DNA of 64,000 nt from Pseudideonella sakaiensis (lineage in GTDB: Bacteria; Pseudomonadota; Gammaproteobacteria; Burkholderiales; Burkholderiaceae_C): positions 18,645 to 82,644 of the forward strand of contig NZ_BBYR01000044.1 of assembly GCF_001293525.1 (NCBI RefSeq). Direction: 5' to 3'. Below are positions 57,101 to 64,000 of this stretch, in pieces. The position numbers were made by a program, and so were the translations under genes. The notes under the pieces are model-generated. The model saw only the letters and a program-made list of their open reading frames with translations. It was not told where the DNA came from and made no database searches. Numbering within the stretch: position 1 is the first letter of the stretch; each line of letters opens with the position of its first letter.

Positions 57101-57420
57101 CGCGCACCGCCGCCGCCGACCACGTGGCGGGGCGCGAAGGGTTGCCACAGGGCTGCCGCCGGGTCGTCGGGCAGGCGGATCCAGGTGCGCGGCCCGGTGT
57201 GCTCCCAGCGTCGGTGGATGCGGTCGACCGTCTCGTAGGGGAAGAACGAGCCTTCGGCGTCGCGCCGTCCCGCGGCCAGCGAGCCGGCGGTGGAGACGAA
57301 GGCCCAGACATCGCTGTCGCCGGCCAGCGCGACGAAGAAGGGCGGCGCGTCCTCGCAGCCGTCGATGCGGTACCAGGTCTCCCCGTCGTCCTCCACGAAG
57401 CCACCGCGCAGGCCGCTCAT
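54154..57420 (-). CDS. Large (alpha/alpha)6-type glycoside phosphorylase/hydrolase, candidate beta-1,3-glucan phosphorylase
   Basis: A 1088-residue protein without signal peptide. Beta-sandwich-like N-terminal part (WYRIDGCEDAPPFFVAL, WAFVSTAGSLAAGRRDAEGSFFPYETVDRIH), then a helical-barrel region with NHEGNWRDIFQNWEALL, IGYWGDHQVIYLLRLME and, near residue 635, RPEWNDANNALVGQGVS, an Asp-containing segment like the catalytic region of GH94-clan phosphorylases. Further conserved-looking blocks: FAYEGLGCIYWHMVAKLLLKV and ADPYSHTPAEGGAQQPGMTGQVKEEILTRWGELG. Size and operon position favour a beta-1,3-oligoglucan phosphorylase (GH149/GH161-like) giving glucose-1-phosphate. The family assignment is from memory and uncertain. 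Confidence 0.6.
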   Translation of the reverse strand: MSGLRGGFVEDDGETWYRIDGCEDAPPFFVALAGDSDVWAFVSTAGSLAAGRRDAEGSFFPYETVDRIHRRWEHTGPRTWIRLPDDPAAALWQPFAPRHVVGGGGARSVWKNLSGTRLRLSETHPSGRLHVEQEWSSTATLGLVRRVRLRADAGLVRVQVLDGLLDLVPPGLSVAHATTMSSLADAYKWNESAAGGRFGLYTLYARIWDRAEPKESFEALVAWHAGVPAGSRTLLSDAQVPAFCRGAAVQAEDLTRGRRGAFLVQFEAGVETAGLAWHQVIDAPRSQVQVAELLYRLENGGGTEAEIRAAVAANTAGLDHLLACADGLQVSADPMAAAHHRANVLFNIMRGGVFADGTSLDRDDLRDFLALRHRPTAARLADTLAAWPPRIERAAAIDAARAAAGPQGERLLLAYLPLTFSRRHGDPSRPWNRFSVQVRDAAGRRVLNHEGNWRDIFQNWEALLASAPDYAGSMIATFLGAMTPDGYNPYRIGRAGIDWEVIEPDDPWSQIGYWGDHQVIYLLRLMEAARARDPALLDGWWDRPLHGFADVPYRLRPHAEQTARPKSTLVFDADAHARALARATVLGSDGRLVCDADGQPVLATLGEKLATIVLAKAGSLLPGGGLWMHTQRPEWNDANNALVGQGVSAVTLAHLRRFLGFLVDWPAAHAPFDLPASTCQALEALDALVSRTPLSACDDPVQRRAYLDGAGSLLDGWRAQASRGAEGRVPARAPAGLLVGLAQRLLPLVDASLARCRRPDGLFDSYLLVDLSVPGQATLERLYPMLEGQVAMLSSGRLSHADALRLLDTLFASPLHDPVRRSFLLYPDRALPRFLERNRLDGPALALPVTQAILRAGRTDLLQRQHDGTVRFAPALANRGDLEAAGRDWGDALAPLAQAYDRLLAHHRFTGRSGTMFAYEGLGCIYWHMVAKLLLKVQACVFAASDAGAAELPALVAHYRRVRDGLGYRKSAAEYGAFPADPYSHTPAEGGAQQPGMTGQVKEEILTRWGELGLRFADGMVRIDPVLVERSEIPPGGALAFTLARVPFRIRIGAGLRVRTCRDGCWTEHPGARFDPRGVEAVEIDLAP

Positions 57421-57461
57421 GCCGGGTCGTCCAGGGGCCGGGGGCGGGGCGGCGCGCGCGC

Positions 57462-59219
57462 TCAGCGGGTCCAGCGGACGGCGTCGATGAACAGGCGCTC
57501 GCGCAGCCCGGCGTTCGCCGGCTTGCCGGTGAAGGCATAGCGGTCGGCGATCACGAAGCGCGACAGCACCAGCGACAGGTCGAGCTTGGGATTGACCGCC
57601 ACGAAGTCGGCCAGCGGGATCGACACCGTGCACCAGGCGCCCGTGTTGCAGTAGCCATAGCGGCCGGGCGCCAGCTGCAGGTAGGCCTCCTGCGTCTCGC
57701 GGTCCTGCGTGTCGGTGGAGATGCCGACCTCGATCGCACCCGGGTAGGTGGTGCTGACGAGGAAGCTGAGCCGTCCCGAGGCCTGGAAGGCCGACAGGTT
57801 GTCCGTCGCGCCGGTGGGCGACTGCCGCAGCAGGCCCCAGCCGTAGCTGGCCGGCTGCGGCGTGATCTCGAGGCTGCGCGACGGGTCGCCGGGGCCGAAG
57901 ACGGCGCTGGTCTCGGGGAAGGCGGCCGTCGTGCCGTCGAAGGCGTCCCAGCGCAGGCCCGTGGGGCGGAACTCGCCGGCCTCGGCCGGCAGGTCGGAGT
58001 AGAGCGTGTAGCGGCTCGCGGTGATCGCCGGGTTCACGGTCGGCGGCACGAAGTAGGTGGCGTCGGCGTCGGTGTAGACCCCGTTGCCGTCGGCGTCGTT
58101 GGCGGCGATCACCGGCTCGTAGGTCCAGGTGGCGGTGCCGGCCGGGCTGCCGTCGGCATTCAGCGCCTGCACCGCATAGCGCGCCTGGCGCTGCACGTTG
58201 AACAGGCCCCACTTGTCGTCGCCCTGCTTCCACGGCTCGTCGAAAGCCTCGAAGTAGAACACCTGGCGCGGCGCCCGGCCGCCGGCGCGGCCCTCGGCGA
58301 CCCAGGCCTGCAGCCGGTCGAGGTACATCTTCTGGTTGACCGGGTGGGCGCGGAAGCGCTGGCGGCCCACGTCGACCGCGTTCCAGCCGGTCTCGCCGAC
58401 GATGATCGGCAGGTAGGACAGGCCCTTCGCGTCCAGGTGGTCGCGCGCCTCCAGGTACTGGCGGCGCGTCTCGGCGATCGCCGCGTCCATCATCGCCACG
58501 GCGCGCTGGGCCTCGGGCACCTGGGTGAACTTCCACTGCCAGCGCGTCGGGTCGAACCAGGTGTCGAGGTTGGCATAGGTGTGCAGCGCGGCGTAGTCGA
58601 TCACGTCGGTGATGACGGTCGGCGCGCTGGCCCAGAACGCGTAGTTGTCGTCGGTGGTCACCGGCTGGGTGATCTGGCTGCGCACGCTGCGCAGGTAGTC
58701 GGCCATCACCGGTGGCGCGATGCGGTTGAAGGCCCAGCTCACCATCGTCTCGTTGCCGACGCTCACGGCCAGCACGGTGTCGCGGAACTCGTTGGCCAGC
58801 GCCACGCAGCGGGCGATCTCGGCGCGGCTGGCGGCTTCGCTGCTGCCGAGCACGAAGGCGCCGAGCTGCACCTTGATGTTCAGGCGGTCGTCGCGGATCA
58901 CCTCCAGCGTCTGCCGGGCCACCTTGTCCGAGCTGTCGAACAGCCGGATCGCGCGGAAGCCGGCGGCCAGCAGCAGGTCCAGGTCCTGCCGGATCTGCGC
59001 CTTCGTAATGACCTCGTCGGCCAGCCCGGCCTCGCTGGTGGCGGTGCGGTAGGGCGAGTAGGCCACGGCCTTGCGGCTGGTGAAGTCCGCCGGCAGCGGG
59101 CGGATCGTCACGCCGGAGTAGGGCACGCCGCCGCCGCCGCCGCAGGCGGACAGCACCGCGGCGAGCAGCAGGCCCAGGGCGAGGCGCAGGACGGCGAGGC
59201 CGGAACGCGGTGGGATCAT
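57462..59219 (-). CDS. GH17-type beta-1,3-glucanase lipoprotein with C-terminal beta-sandwich domain
   Basis: A 585-residue lipoprotein. The signal peptide ends in the lipobox LSAC with acylated Cys26, followed by a Gly run. Residues 50-345 are a GH17-like barrel with Glu157 in VSVGNETMVSW and Glu276 in IVGETGWN. After a linker with DADGNGVYTDAD, residues about 400-585 form a probable carbohydrate-binding beta-sandwich (SRYTLYSDL, WDAFDGTT, AEVGIS-type strands, LFIDAVRW). It would be anchored in the outer or inner membrane and hydrolyse glucan outside the cytoplasm. It follows the porin gene by 17 bases. Confidence 0.88.
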   Translation of the reverse strand: MIPPRSGLAVLRLALGLLLAAVLSACGGGGGVPYSGVTIRPLPADFTSRKAVAYSPYRTATSEAGLADEVITKAQIRQDLDLLLAAGFRAIRLFDSSDKVARQTLEVIRDDRLNIKVQLGAFVLGSSEAASRAEIARCVALANEFRDTVLAVSVGNETMVSWAFNRIAPPVMADYLRSVRSQITQPVTTDDNYAFWASAPTVITDVIDYAALHTYANLDTWFDPTRWQWKFTQVPEAQRAVAMMDAAIAETRRQYLEARDHLDAKGLSYLPIIVGETGWNAVDVGRQRFRAHPVNQKMYLDRLQAWVAEGRAGGRAPRQVFYFEAFDEPWKQGDDKWGLFNVQRQARYAVQALNADGSPAGTATWTYEPVIAANDADGNGVYTDADATYFVPPTVNPAITASRYTLYSDLPAEAGEFRPTGLRWDAFDGTTAAFPETSAVFGPGDPSRSLEITPQPASYGWGLLRQSPTGATDNLSAFQASGRLSFLVSTTYPGAIEVGISTDTQDRETQEAYLQLAPGRYGYCNTGAWCTVSIPLADFVAVNPKLDLSLVLSRFVIADRYAFTGKPANAGLRERLFIDAVRWTR

Positions 59220-59236
59220 GGCGGGCTCTCGAGGGG

Positions 59237-60577
59237 TCAGAAGGTGTAGGTCGCGCCGACGCCGAACCAGTTGCCGTTGCGTTCGACGCGCGAGTCGATG
59301 CCGGTGAAGGCCTGGTGGCTCGGCATGCTCAGCGGCGCGAGGCCGCGGCGGCCGTAGTTCACGAAGCCGAGCACGGCGTTCAGGCGCAGGCCGCGGCCGA
59401 CGTCGTAGTTCAGGCCCAGGGTGCCGAAGCTCGCGCTGTTGGACTGGCCGCGCTCCTGCGGGTTGTCCGTCGAGGCCTTGCCGAGGTGGACGAGGCCGGT
59501 GTACAGCGCCAGCTTGTCGTTCACGCGGTAGCGCGCGCCCAGCACCAGGTCGACCGAGCGGGCCGCGTAGCCGCGGTAGACGCCGCCGCCCAGGTCGGTG
59601 CCCCAGTTCACGTTGAAGGGGTTGTTCCAGATGTCGAAGCCGGCCGGGTTGTCGACGCGGGACTGCAGAAAGACCGCGTACGCGCCGCTCCAGCGGTTCG
59701 CCCGCACGCCGGCGGACAGTTCCACGCGGGCGTCGACCTTGTAGCGCGCCATCAGCATCGCGATGCCCTGGCTCGATCCGCCCAGGGACTGGTCGAAGCG
59801 CGCGTCGTAGAACAGGCTGCTGAAGGGCGCGTGCCCGAAGGCGACCGGCGGCCCGTTGCGGCCTTCCTGCAGCATCAGGTCCAGGCCCAGGTCGCCGCGC
59901 CGGTACTGCAACCACAGCTCCCAGAAGCGCGGCTTGTTGCGCGTCCAGCCGCGCTTGCCGAGGTCGTAGGTACCCTCGACCACCAGGTCGCCCTCGGCCA
60001 CGTCGAAGGGGCGCGAGGTGTAGCGCAGCGCACGCGTCAGCAGGCCATAGCCGGCGCCCGACGAGGCCCACGGATCGCCGACGCCGATGTCGGTGCCGAA
60101 GGGGTAGTCGGCCATGCTCCAGGCGCGCGTCTGCATCGCGCCGACCGAGAGCCGCCCGTAGTCCTCGTGCGCGAGGGCCAGGCTGCGGTCGTAGAGGAAG
60201 CCCTTGAAGTCGGGCGCGCCGTCGCGCCAGCGCTGGCTCAGCAGGCCCGACAGCTTGAAGCCGCGCGGCAGGTCGAAGCGCGCGCCGAGGTAGGGCTGGA
60301 ACAGCGTCACGTGGGTCGTGCCGGCGCCGTAGCCGACACCCTGCACCAGCTCGTCCGCCCACTCGAACTCGCGGCCCGCGAACTTGTCGACCTGGCAGCG
60401 CTCCTGCGGGCACTCGCTGCTGATGCGGGTGACGTCGACCTTCGCGAACCCGGTCAGGCTGAACGGGCCGAAGTCGATCGCACTGGCGCCGCTGGCCCAG
60501 CCGAGCGACGCTGCCGCCAGCAGGGCCCGGCGGGCGGTCCTCGCGATCCGTGTCGTGCTTGCGTGCAGGAATGGCAT
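59237..60577 (-). CDS. Outer membrane porin-like beta-barrel of the glucan locus
   Basis: A 446-residue protein with a signal peptide (ARTARRALLAAASLGWASGASA, cleavage about residue 33). The mature part has many alternating amphipathic strands (FSLTGFAKVDVTRI, LGARFDLPRGFKLSGLLSQRW, WELWLQYRRGDLGLDLMLQEGR, ARVELSAGVRANRWSGAYAVFLQSR, VDLVLGARYRVNDKLALYTGLVH) and ends in ...GVGATYTF, the C-terminal phenylalanine typical of Bam-inserted barrels. A short Cys pair occurs near the N-terminus (SECPQERCQ). First gene of the minus-strand operon. I infer it admits gluco-oligosaccharides to the periplasm; I recognise no named family. Confidence 0.78.
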   Translation of the reverse strand: MPFLHASTTRIARTARRALLAAASLGWASGASAIDFGPFSLTGFAKVDVTRISSECPQERCQVDKFAGREFEWADELVQGVGYGAGTTHVTLFQPYLGARFDLPRGFKLSGLLSQRWRDGAPDFKGFLYDRSLALAHEDYGRLSVGAMQTRAWSMADYPFGTDIGVGDPWASSGAGYGLLTRALRYTSRPFDVAEGDLVVEGTYDLGKRGWTRNKPRFWELWLQYRRGDLGLDLMLQEGRNGPPVAFGHAPFSSLFYDARFDQSLGGSSQGIAMLMARYKVDARVELSAGVRANRWSGAYAVFLQSRVDNPAGFDIWNNPFNVNWGTDLGGGVYRGYAARSVDLVLGARYRVNDKLALYTGLVHLGKASTDNPQERGQSNSASFGTLGLNYDVGRGLRLNAVLGFVNYGRRGLAPLSMPSHQAFTGIDSRVERNGNWFGVGATYTF

Positions 60578-60631
60578 GGGGTCTCGCTCGGCGGTGTTCG
60601 CGGGTCGTGCGAAGGGTGGGTGCGATCGTGA

Positions 60632-60676
60632 TGAAAGCGCTTTCACAGCATAGCGATGGCGTGCTCCGATCGTCAA
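60632..60676 (-). promoter_or_regulatory. Promoter and LacI-type operator for the porin-GH17-phosphorylase-symporter operon
   Basis: On the minus strand, TTGACG (60676-60671), an 18-base spacer and TATGCT (60652-60647) form the promoter. The perfect 14-base palindrome TGAAAGCGCTTTCA (60632-60645) follows directly at the start point. The layout equals that at 47383-47429. Confidence 0.78.
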
Positions 60677-60755
60677 TGTCGACCTCGTCCGTGTTTTCCC
60701 GCCCCCGGGCCGCGGCGCCGAAAGGGCATCGACACCGGGTAAACCAGGGATCATT

Positions 60756-60777
60756 TGAAAGCGCTTTCATAGACAAT
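60756..60777 (+). promoter_or_regulatory. LacI-type operator and -10 for the GH81 gene
   Basis: The palindrome TGAAAGCGCTTTCA (60756-60769) is followed by GACAAT (60772-60777) as -10. Here the operator lies between the -35 and -10 positions. It is about 110 bases from the operator of the divergent porin operon, so DNA looping between the two is possible. Confidence 0.72.
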
Positions 60778-60814
60778 CCCGGTTCTCGAAGTCCGGTGTA
60801 TGCGGGGGCAGGGC

Positions 60815-63100
60815 ATGGCAGTCAGGAAGTGGTTCGCGGGGCTGTTGCTCGTGCTGGCGGGCGCCGGCGGTGCCGGTGGCGCGGCGGCGCAGCTCGTGCC
60901 GACCGGCTCGGGTGCCTACCACGTCGGGCCGAAGGCCGGCGACAAGGGCCTGCCGCCGGCGCCGATGCGCACCGACGCGATGCTGCGGCAGGCGGCACCG
61001 ACGAGCCAGTGGTACTCGACGCTGATCTTCAACCCGACGCCGCTGCCCATCTTCGTGCAGCCGATGACCGTGCGCACGACGGCCCAGGGCTTCGAGATGG
61101 CGCTGCCGGGCAAGGAGGTGACCGTCACCGAGCGACGCGACACCGAGGTGGCCTATCCGCACCGGGATCCGCTGCTGCTGTCGCCGCTGGCCTTCGAGCC
61201 GGGCCCGGCGAAGCTGGCGGGCGTGGGCGACTGGTCGATCGACGTCTCCTTCGCGCGCGGCGCCGATGACTTCCGCGTCACCGTGGCGCACGGCAACCCC
61301 TATGCCTACCTGCAGCTGTCGCGCGGCGACCTGCGGCTGCGTCTGCCGGCCGCCGGCGAGCGCTTCGACGGCGGTGGGGCGCCGAACGTGCTCGCGCTGC
61401 GCGTCAAGGGCAAGGCCTACGCGCTGTTCGGGCCGACGGGGGGGCGCTGGGAGCCGGTCTCGCCCACGGAGTGGATCCTGCGGCTGCCCGCGGACCGCCG
61501 CTACCTGTCGGCGGCGGTGCTGCCGGACGACCGGCCGGCCACCCTCGCGCTGCTCGCCCGCCACGCGCAGGTGCACCTCACCGGCAGCCGCGTGCAGTGG
61601 CGCTACGACGCGGCAGCGAGCCAGGTCGAGACGGTCTTCACCGCGGTCACCCGGACGATGGAGGGCGAGGACGTGGGCCCGCTCTACGGGCTCTACCCGC
61701 ACCACTGGCACGCCAACCCGTCGGTGGACGGCCGGCTGGGCCCGGCCTACGAGTCGGTGCGCGGGCCGATCCGGCTGCTCGCGGCGCCGTCCTTCGCCAC
61801 GCGCCACCGCTACGTGGGCTTCGTGCCGTACTGGCCGGGCGTCGGCGAGTCGCCGCGCCGCGCCGAGCTCGGCGACGTGCTGAAGTCCGACCTGCGCAAT
61901 GCCCGTCGGCTGATGCTGCCGGAGGGCCAGAGCGCCTACTGGCAGGGCAAGGGCCTGCAGCGCATCACCAAGCTGCTCGACGTGGCGGAGCAGCAGGGCG
62001 ACCGGGAAGCCGCCGCCCAGCTGCTGGCGATGCTGAAGAAGCGCGTCGAGGAGTGGTTCAGCGGCGAGGACCGCAAGCGCTACTTCTTCGTCGACCGCTC
62101 CCTCGGCGCGGTGGCCAGCTACCCGGACGAGTTCTTCGCCATCGCGGAGATCAACGACCACCACTTCTGGTATGGCTACTGGATCCGCGCTGCCGCCGAG
62201 ATCGCGCTGCGCGACCCGGCCTGGGCGGCGCCGGAGCGCTGGGGTGCGATGGTCGAGCTGCTGGTGGCCGACATCGCCACCGCCGAGCGCGGCCGGGCGG
62301 ACTTCCCCTTCCTGCGCAACTTCGACCCGTACGAAGGCCATTCCTGGGCCAACGGCCTGGGGGGCGTCGGCGAGTACGGCCAGTTCGGCAACAACCAGGA
62401 GTCCTCGTCCGAGGCCATCAATGCCTGGGCGGGCCTGATCCTGTGGGGCGAGGTGACGGGCAACCGCGCGCTGCGCGACCTGGGCGCCTACCTGTACGCC
62501 ACCGAGGCGCAGGCCATCGCGCACTACTGGTTCGACGTGCACCGGCTGGTGCTGGCGCCGGAGTACCGCAACGTGGACGTGGCCCAGCTGTTCGGCGGCA
62601 AGTACATCCACAACACCTGGTGGACCGACGATCCGCGACAGGCCACCGGCATCAACCTGCTGCCGATCACCACCGCGTCGACCTACATGGCCGCGCATCC
62701 CGACTACATCCGTCGCAACCTCGGCGCGCTGAAGGACGAGCAGGCGGTCTTCGCCGCCCGCGGCAAGAAGGTGGATCCGCCCGACATCTGGCAGGACGTG
62801 TTCGCGAAGTACCAGGCCCTGGCCGACCCGGCGCCGGCGCTGGCGCAGTGGAACCGCTGGGGTGCGGTCGAGCTGGGCGAGACGCGCTCGCACACGCTGC
62901 ACTGGCTGCTCAGCCTGAACGAGCTCGGCACGCCCGACCCGGACGTGGTGGCGGACACGCCGCTGCATGCCGTGTTCCGCCGTGCCGACGGCCGCCGCAC
63001 CCACCTCGCCTTCAACGCCGGCCGCGCGCCGATCACGGTGCGCTTCAGCGACGGCACGCGGCTCGAAGTGGCGCCCGGGCAGCTCGCGCGCAGCCCCTGA
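60815..63100 (+). CDS. GH81 endo-beta-1,3-glucanase, secreted
   Basis: A 761-residue protein. The signal peptide MAVRKWFAGLLLVLAGAGGA ends near AAA-Q. The GH81 body is complete: N-terminal sandwich (QWYSTLIFNPTPLPIFVQPMTVR), the DHHFWYGYWI segment carrying the proposed catalytic Asp448, then DFPFLRNFDPYEGHSWANGLG and GNNQESSSEAINAW, where Glu529 and Glu533 include the catalytic base. GH81 enzymes cut long beta-1,3-glucan chains (laminarin, curdlan, yeast wall) internally. ATG 60815 is chosen over ATG 60800 because of the GGGGGCAGGG just upstream. It would start glucan breakdown outside the cell. Confidence 0.94.
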   Translation: MAVRKWFAGLLLVLAGAGGAGGAAAQLVPTGSGAYHVGPKAGDKGLPPAPMRTDAMLRQAAPTSQWYSTLIFNPTPLPIFVQPMTVRTTAQGFEMALPGKEVTVTERRDTEVAYPHRDPLLLSPLAFEPGPAKLAGVGDWSIDVSFARGADDFRVTVAHGNPYAYLQLSRGDLRLRLPAAGERFDGGGAPNVLALRVKGKAYALFGPTGGRWEPVSPTEWILRLPADRRYLSAAVLPDDRPATLALLARHAQVHLTGSRVQWRYDAAASQVETVFTAVTRTMEGEDVGPLYGLYPHHWHANPSVDGRLGPAYESVRGPIRLLAAPSFATRHRYVGFVPYWPGVGESPRRAELGDVLKSDLRNARRLMLPEGQSAYWQGKGLQRITKLLDVAEQQGDREAAAQLLAMLKKRVEEWFSGEDRKRYFFVDRSLGAVASYPDEFFAIAEINDHHFWYGYWIRAAAEIALRDPAWAAPERWGAMVELLVADIATAERGRADFPFLRNFDPYEGHSWANGLGGVGEYGQFGNNQESSSEAINAWAGLILWGEVTGNRALRDLGAYLYATEAQAIAHYWFDVHRLVLAPEYRNVDVAQLFGGKYIHNTWWTDDPRQATGINLLPITTASTYMAAHPDYIRRNLGALKDEQAVFAARGKKVDPPDIWQDVFAKYQALADPAPALAQWNRWGAVELGETRSHTLHWLLSLNELGTPDPDVVADTPLHAVFRRADGRRTHLAFNAGRAPITVRFSDGTRLEVAPGQLARSP

Positions 63101-63134
63101 GCGCCGCCTAGGGAAAGCCTCCATCGCCCGGCGC

Positions 63135-63181
63135 TTGCCATCCGATGCGCGCGCCCCTATTGTTGTGAAAGCGCTTTCACA
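63135..63181 (+). promoter_or_regulatory. Promoter and perfect LacI-type operator for the Ig-domain lipoprotein gene
   Basis: TTGCCA (63135-63140), a 17-base spacer and TATTGT (63158-63163) form the promoter. TGTGAAAGCGCTTTCACA (63164-63181) is a perfect palindrome, identical over 18 bases to that at 47412-47429. It lies 43 bases before ATG 63225. Confidence 0.8.
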
Positions 63182-63224
63182 TCGCACCGATCCAGGCCCG
63201 CGTCGGGCCTTCCGGAGACACCCC

Positions 63225-64000
63225 ATGCCGAACTGCCTCCTGTTCCGTCCCTTGGCCGCGGTGACGCTGCTCGCGGCTGCCGCCCTCGCCGCCTGCGGCG
63301 GCGGCAGCGCCGAGCCGCCGCCGCCGCCGGTCGGCAGCCCGCCGGCCGCCGCCGACACCACGCCGCCCACGGTGACGATCGCCAACGACATCGCGGCGCC
63401 GGTGGCGAGCGGCCCTGTGACCTTCACCTTCGTCTTCAGCGAGGACGTGGGGACCAGCTTCACCGCGTCCGACGTGACGGTGAGCGGCGGCAGCGCCGGC
63501 AGCTTCACGCGCGTCGGCGGCACCCAGGCCACGCTGGTCGTCGTGCCGACGCCCGGCGTCGGCGGGCGCATGACCGTGAGCGTGGCTGCCGGCAGCTTCA
63601 GCGACCTCGCGGGCAACGCCAACACCGCCGGCGCGAGCGCCTTCAAGGATTACCTCGCCTCGCAGACCATCGCCTTCACCGACCCGGGCAGCCAGACCAT
63701 CGGCACCGCGCCGCCGGTGCTGTCGGCGGTGTCGAGCTCGGGCCTGCCGGTGGCCATCGCGTCGACCACGCCGTCGGTCTGCACGGTGAGCGGCAGCGCG
63801 CTGACCCTCGTCGCCGCGGGCACCTGCAGCCTCACGGCCAGCCAGGGCGGTGACGCGACCTATGCCGCGGCAGCACCGGTGACGCGCAGCTTCGCGGTCT
63901 CCGGCGGCGGCGCGCCGCGGCCGCTGACCTTCTCCTCGGGCTTCGCGGCGAACAACCGCACGGTGGAGGGCGGGGCTTACTTCTCGTACAACGGCAGCAA
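63225..64000 (+). CDS. Lipoprotein with bacterial Ig-like repeats, 5' part (continues past the window)
   Basis: About 258 residues are visible with no stop. The signal peptide ends in LAAC with acylated Cys24, then CGGGSAEPPPPP, a flexible Pro run. Residues about 45-142 are an Ig-like module (TTPPTVTIANDIAAPVASGPVTFTFVFSEDV...GSFSDLAGNANT). Residues about 146-225 are a second module of the SQTIAFTDPGSQTIGTAPP...VCTVSG...GTCSLTASQGGDATYAAA type. The sequence then enters a new domain (LTFSSGFAANNRTVEGG). Its own copy of the LacI-type operator puts it in the glucan regulon; the missing part is likely catalytic or glucan-binding. Confidence 0.85.
   Translation, partial: MPNCLLFRPLAAVTLLAAAALAACGGGSAEPPPPPVGSPPAAADTTPPTVTIANDIAAPVASGPVTFTFVFSEDVGTSFTASDVTVSGGSAGSFTRVGGTQATLVVVPTPGVGGRMTVSVAAGSFSDLAGNANTAGASAFKDYLASQTIAFTDPGSQTIGTAPPVLSAVSSSGLPVAIASTTPSVCTVSGSALTLVAAGTCSLTASQGGDATYAAAAPVTRSFAVSGGGAPRPLTFSSGFAANNRTVEGGAYFSYNGS

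Overview
The window is very G+C-rich bacterial chromosome with dense coding, very strong third-position G/C and many ATGA or GTGA start/stop overlaps. A Bug-type solute-binding protein, an MdtABC-type RND operon with its own NodT-type outer membrane factor, a soluble HiPIP and a feruloyl-CoA-synthetase-like enzyme together suggest a betaproteobacterium of the order Burkholderiales (Rubrivivax/Leptothrix-like). That placement is inference. I saw no rRNA, tRNA, transposase or CRISPR array.

Region 1 (1-8200) holds the end of a Bug protein gene, a thiolase-like/DUF35 pair, a 66-codon small gene, a TPR-methyltransferase, a patatin-like lipase, a halogenase-like flavoprotein and a compositionally distinct Fic protein. 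Region 2 (8300-18400) is a five-gene, fully overlapping minus-strand operon: RND adaptor, two RND pumps, outer membrane factor and MOSC protein. Region 3 (18400-27850) has a thioredoxin, a thioesterase, an acyl-CoA synthetase divergent from a TetR regulator with a perfect palindrome between them, a Crp-type regulator, a three-enzyme fusion (GH19, papain-like protease, serine hydrolase) and an FHA-GGDEF cyclase. Region 4 (27850-37070) is the Kdp potassium system in the order small peptide-kdpF-A-B-C-corA-kdpD-E, preceded by phased TCTTGA direct repeats. Region 5 (37200-43600) is a probable light or photoreactivation cluster: MerR regulator, divergent renalase-like flavoprotein, HiPIP, photolyase-like FAD protein, photolyase and SDR. 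Region 6 (43600-46070) is a KefC/KefF-type pair.

Region 7 (46245-64000, running off the end) is a beta-1,3-glucan (laminarin-type) utilisation locus. A LacI-family regulator sits beside four promoters that each carry a perfect palindrome with the core TGAAAGCGCTTTCA. They head GH1-GH16-GH17-GH17 (plus), porin-GH17 lipoprotein-GH94/149/161-like protein-transporter::GH17 fusion (minus), GH81 (plus) and an Ig-domain lipoprotein (plus, truncated by the window). A workable scheme is surface and secreted glucanases (GH81, lipoprotein GH17), an outer membrane porin, a GPH-type symporter carrying its own cytoplasmic GH17 domain, and cytoplasmic GH16/GH17/GH1 enzymes plus a probable phosphorylase. The symporter-glucanase fusion and the single-regulator design are the most distinctive features of the window.
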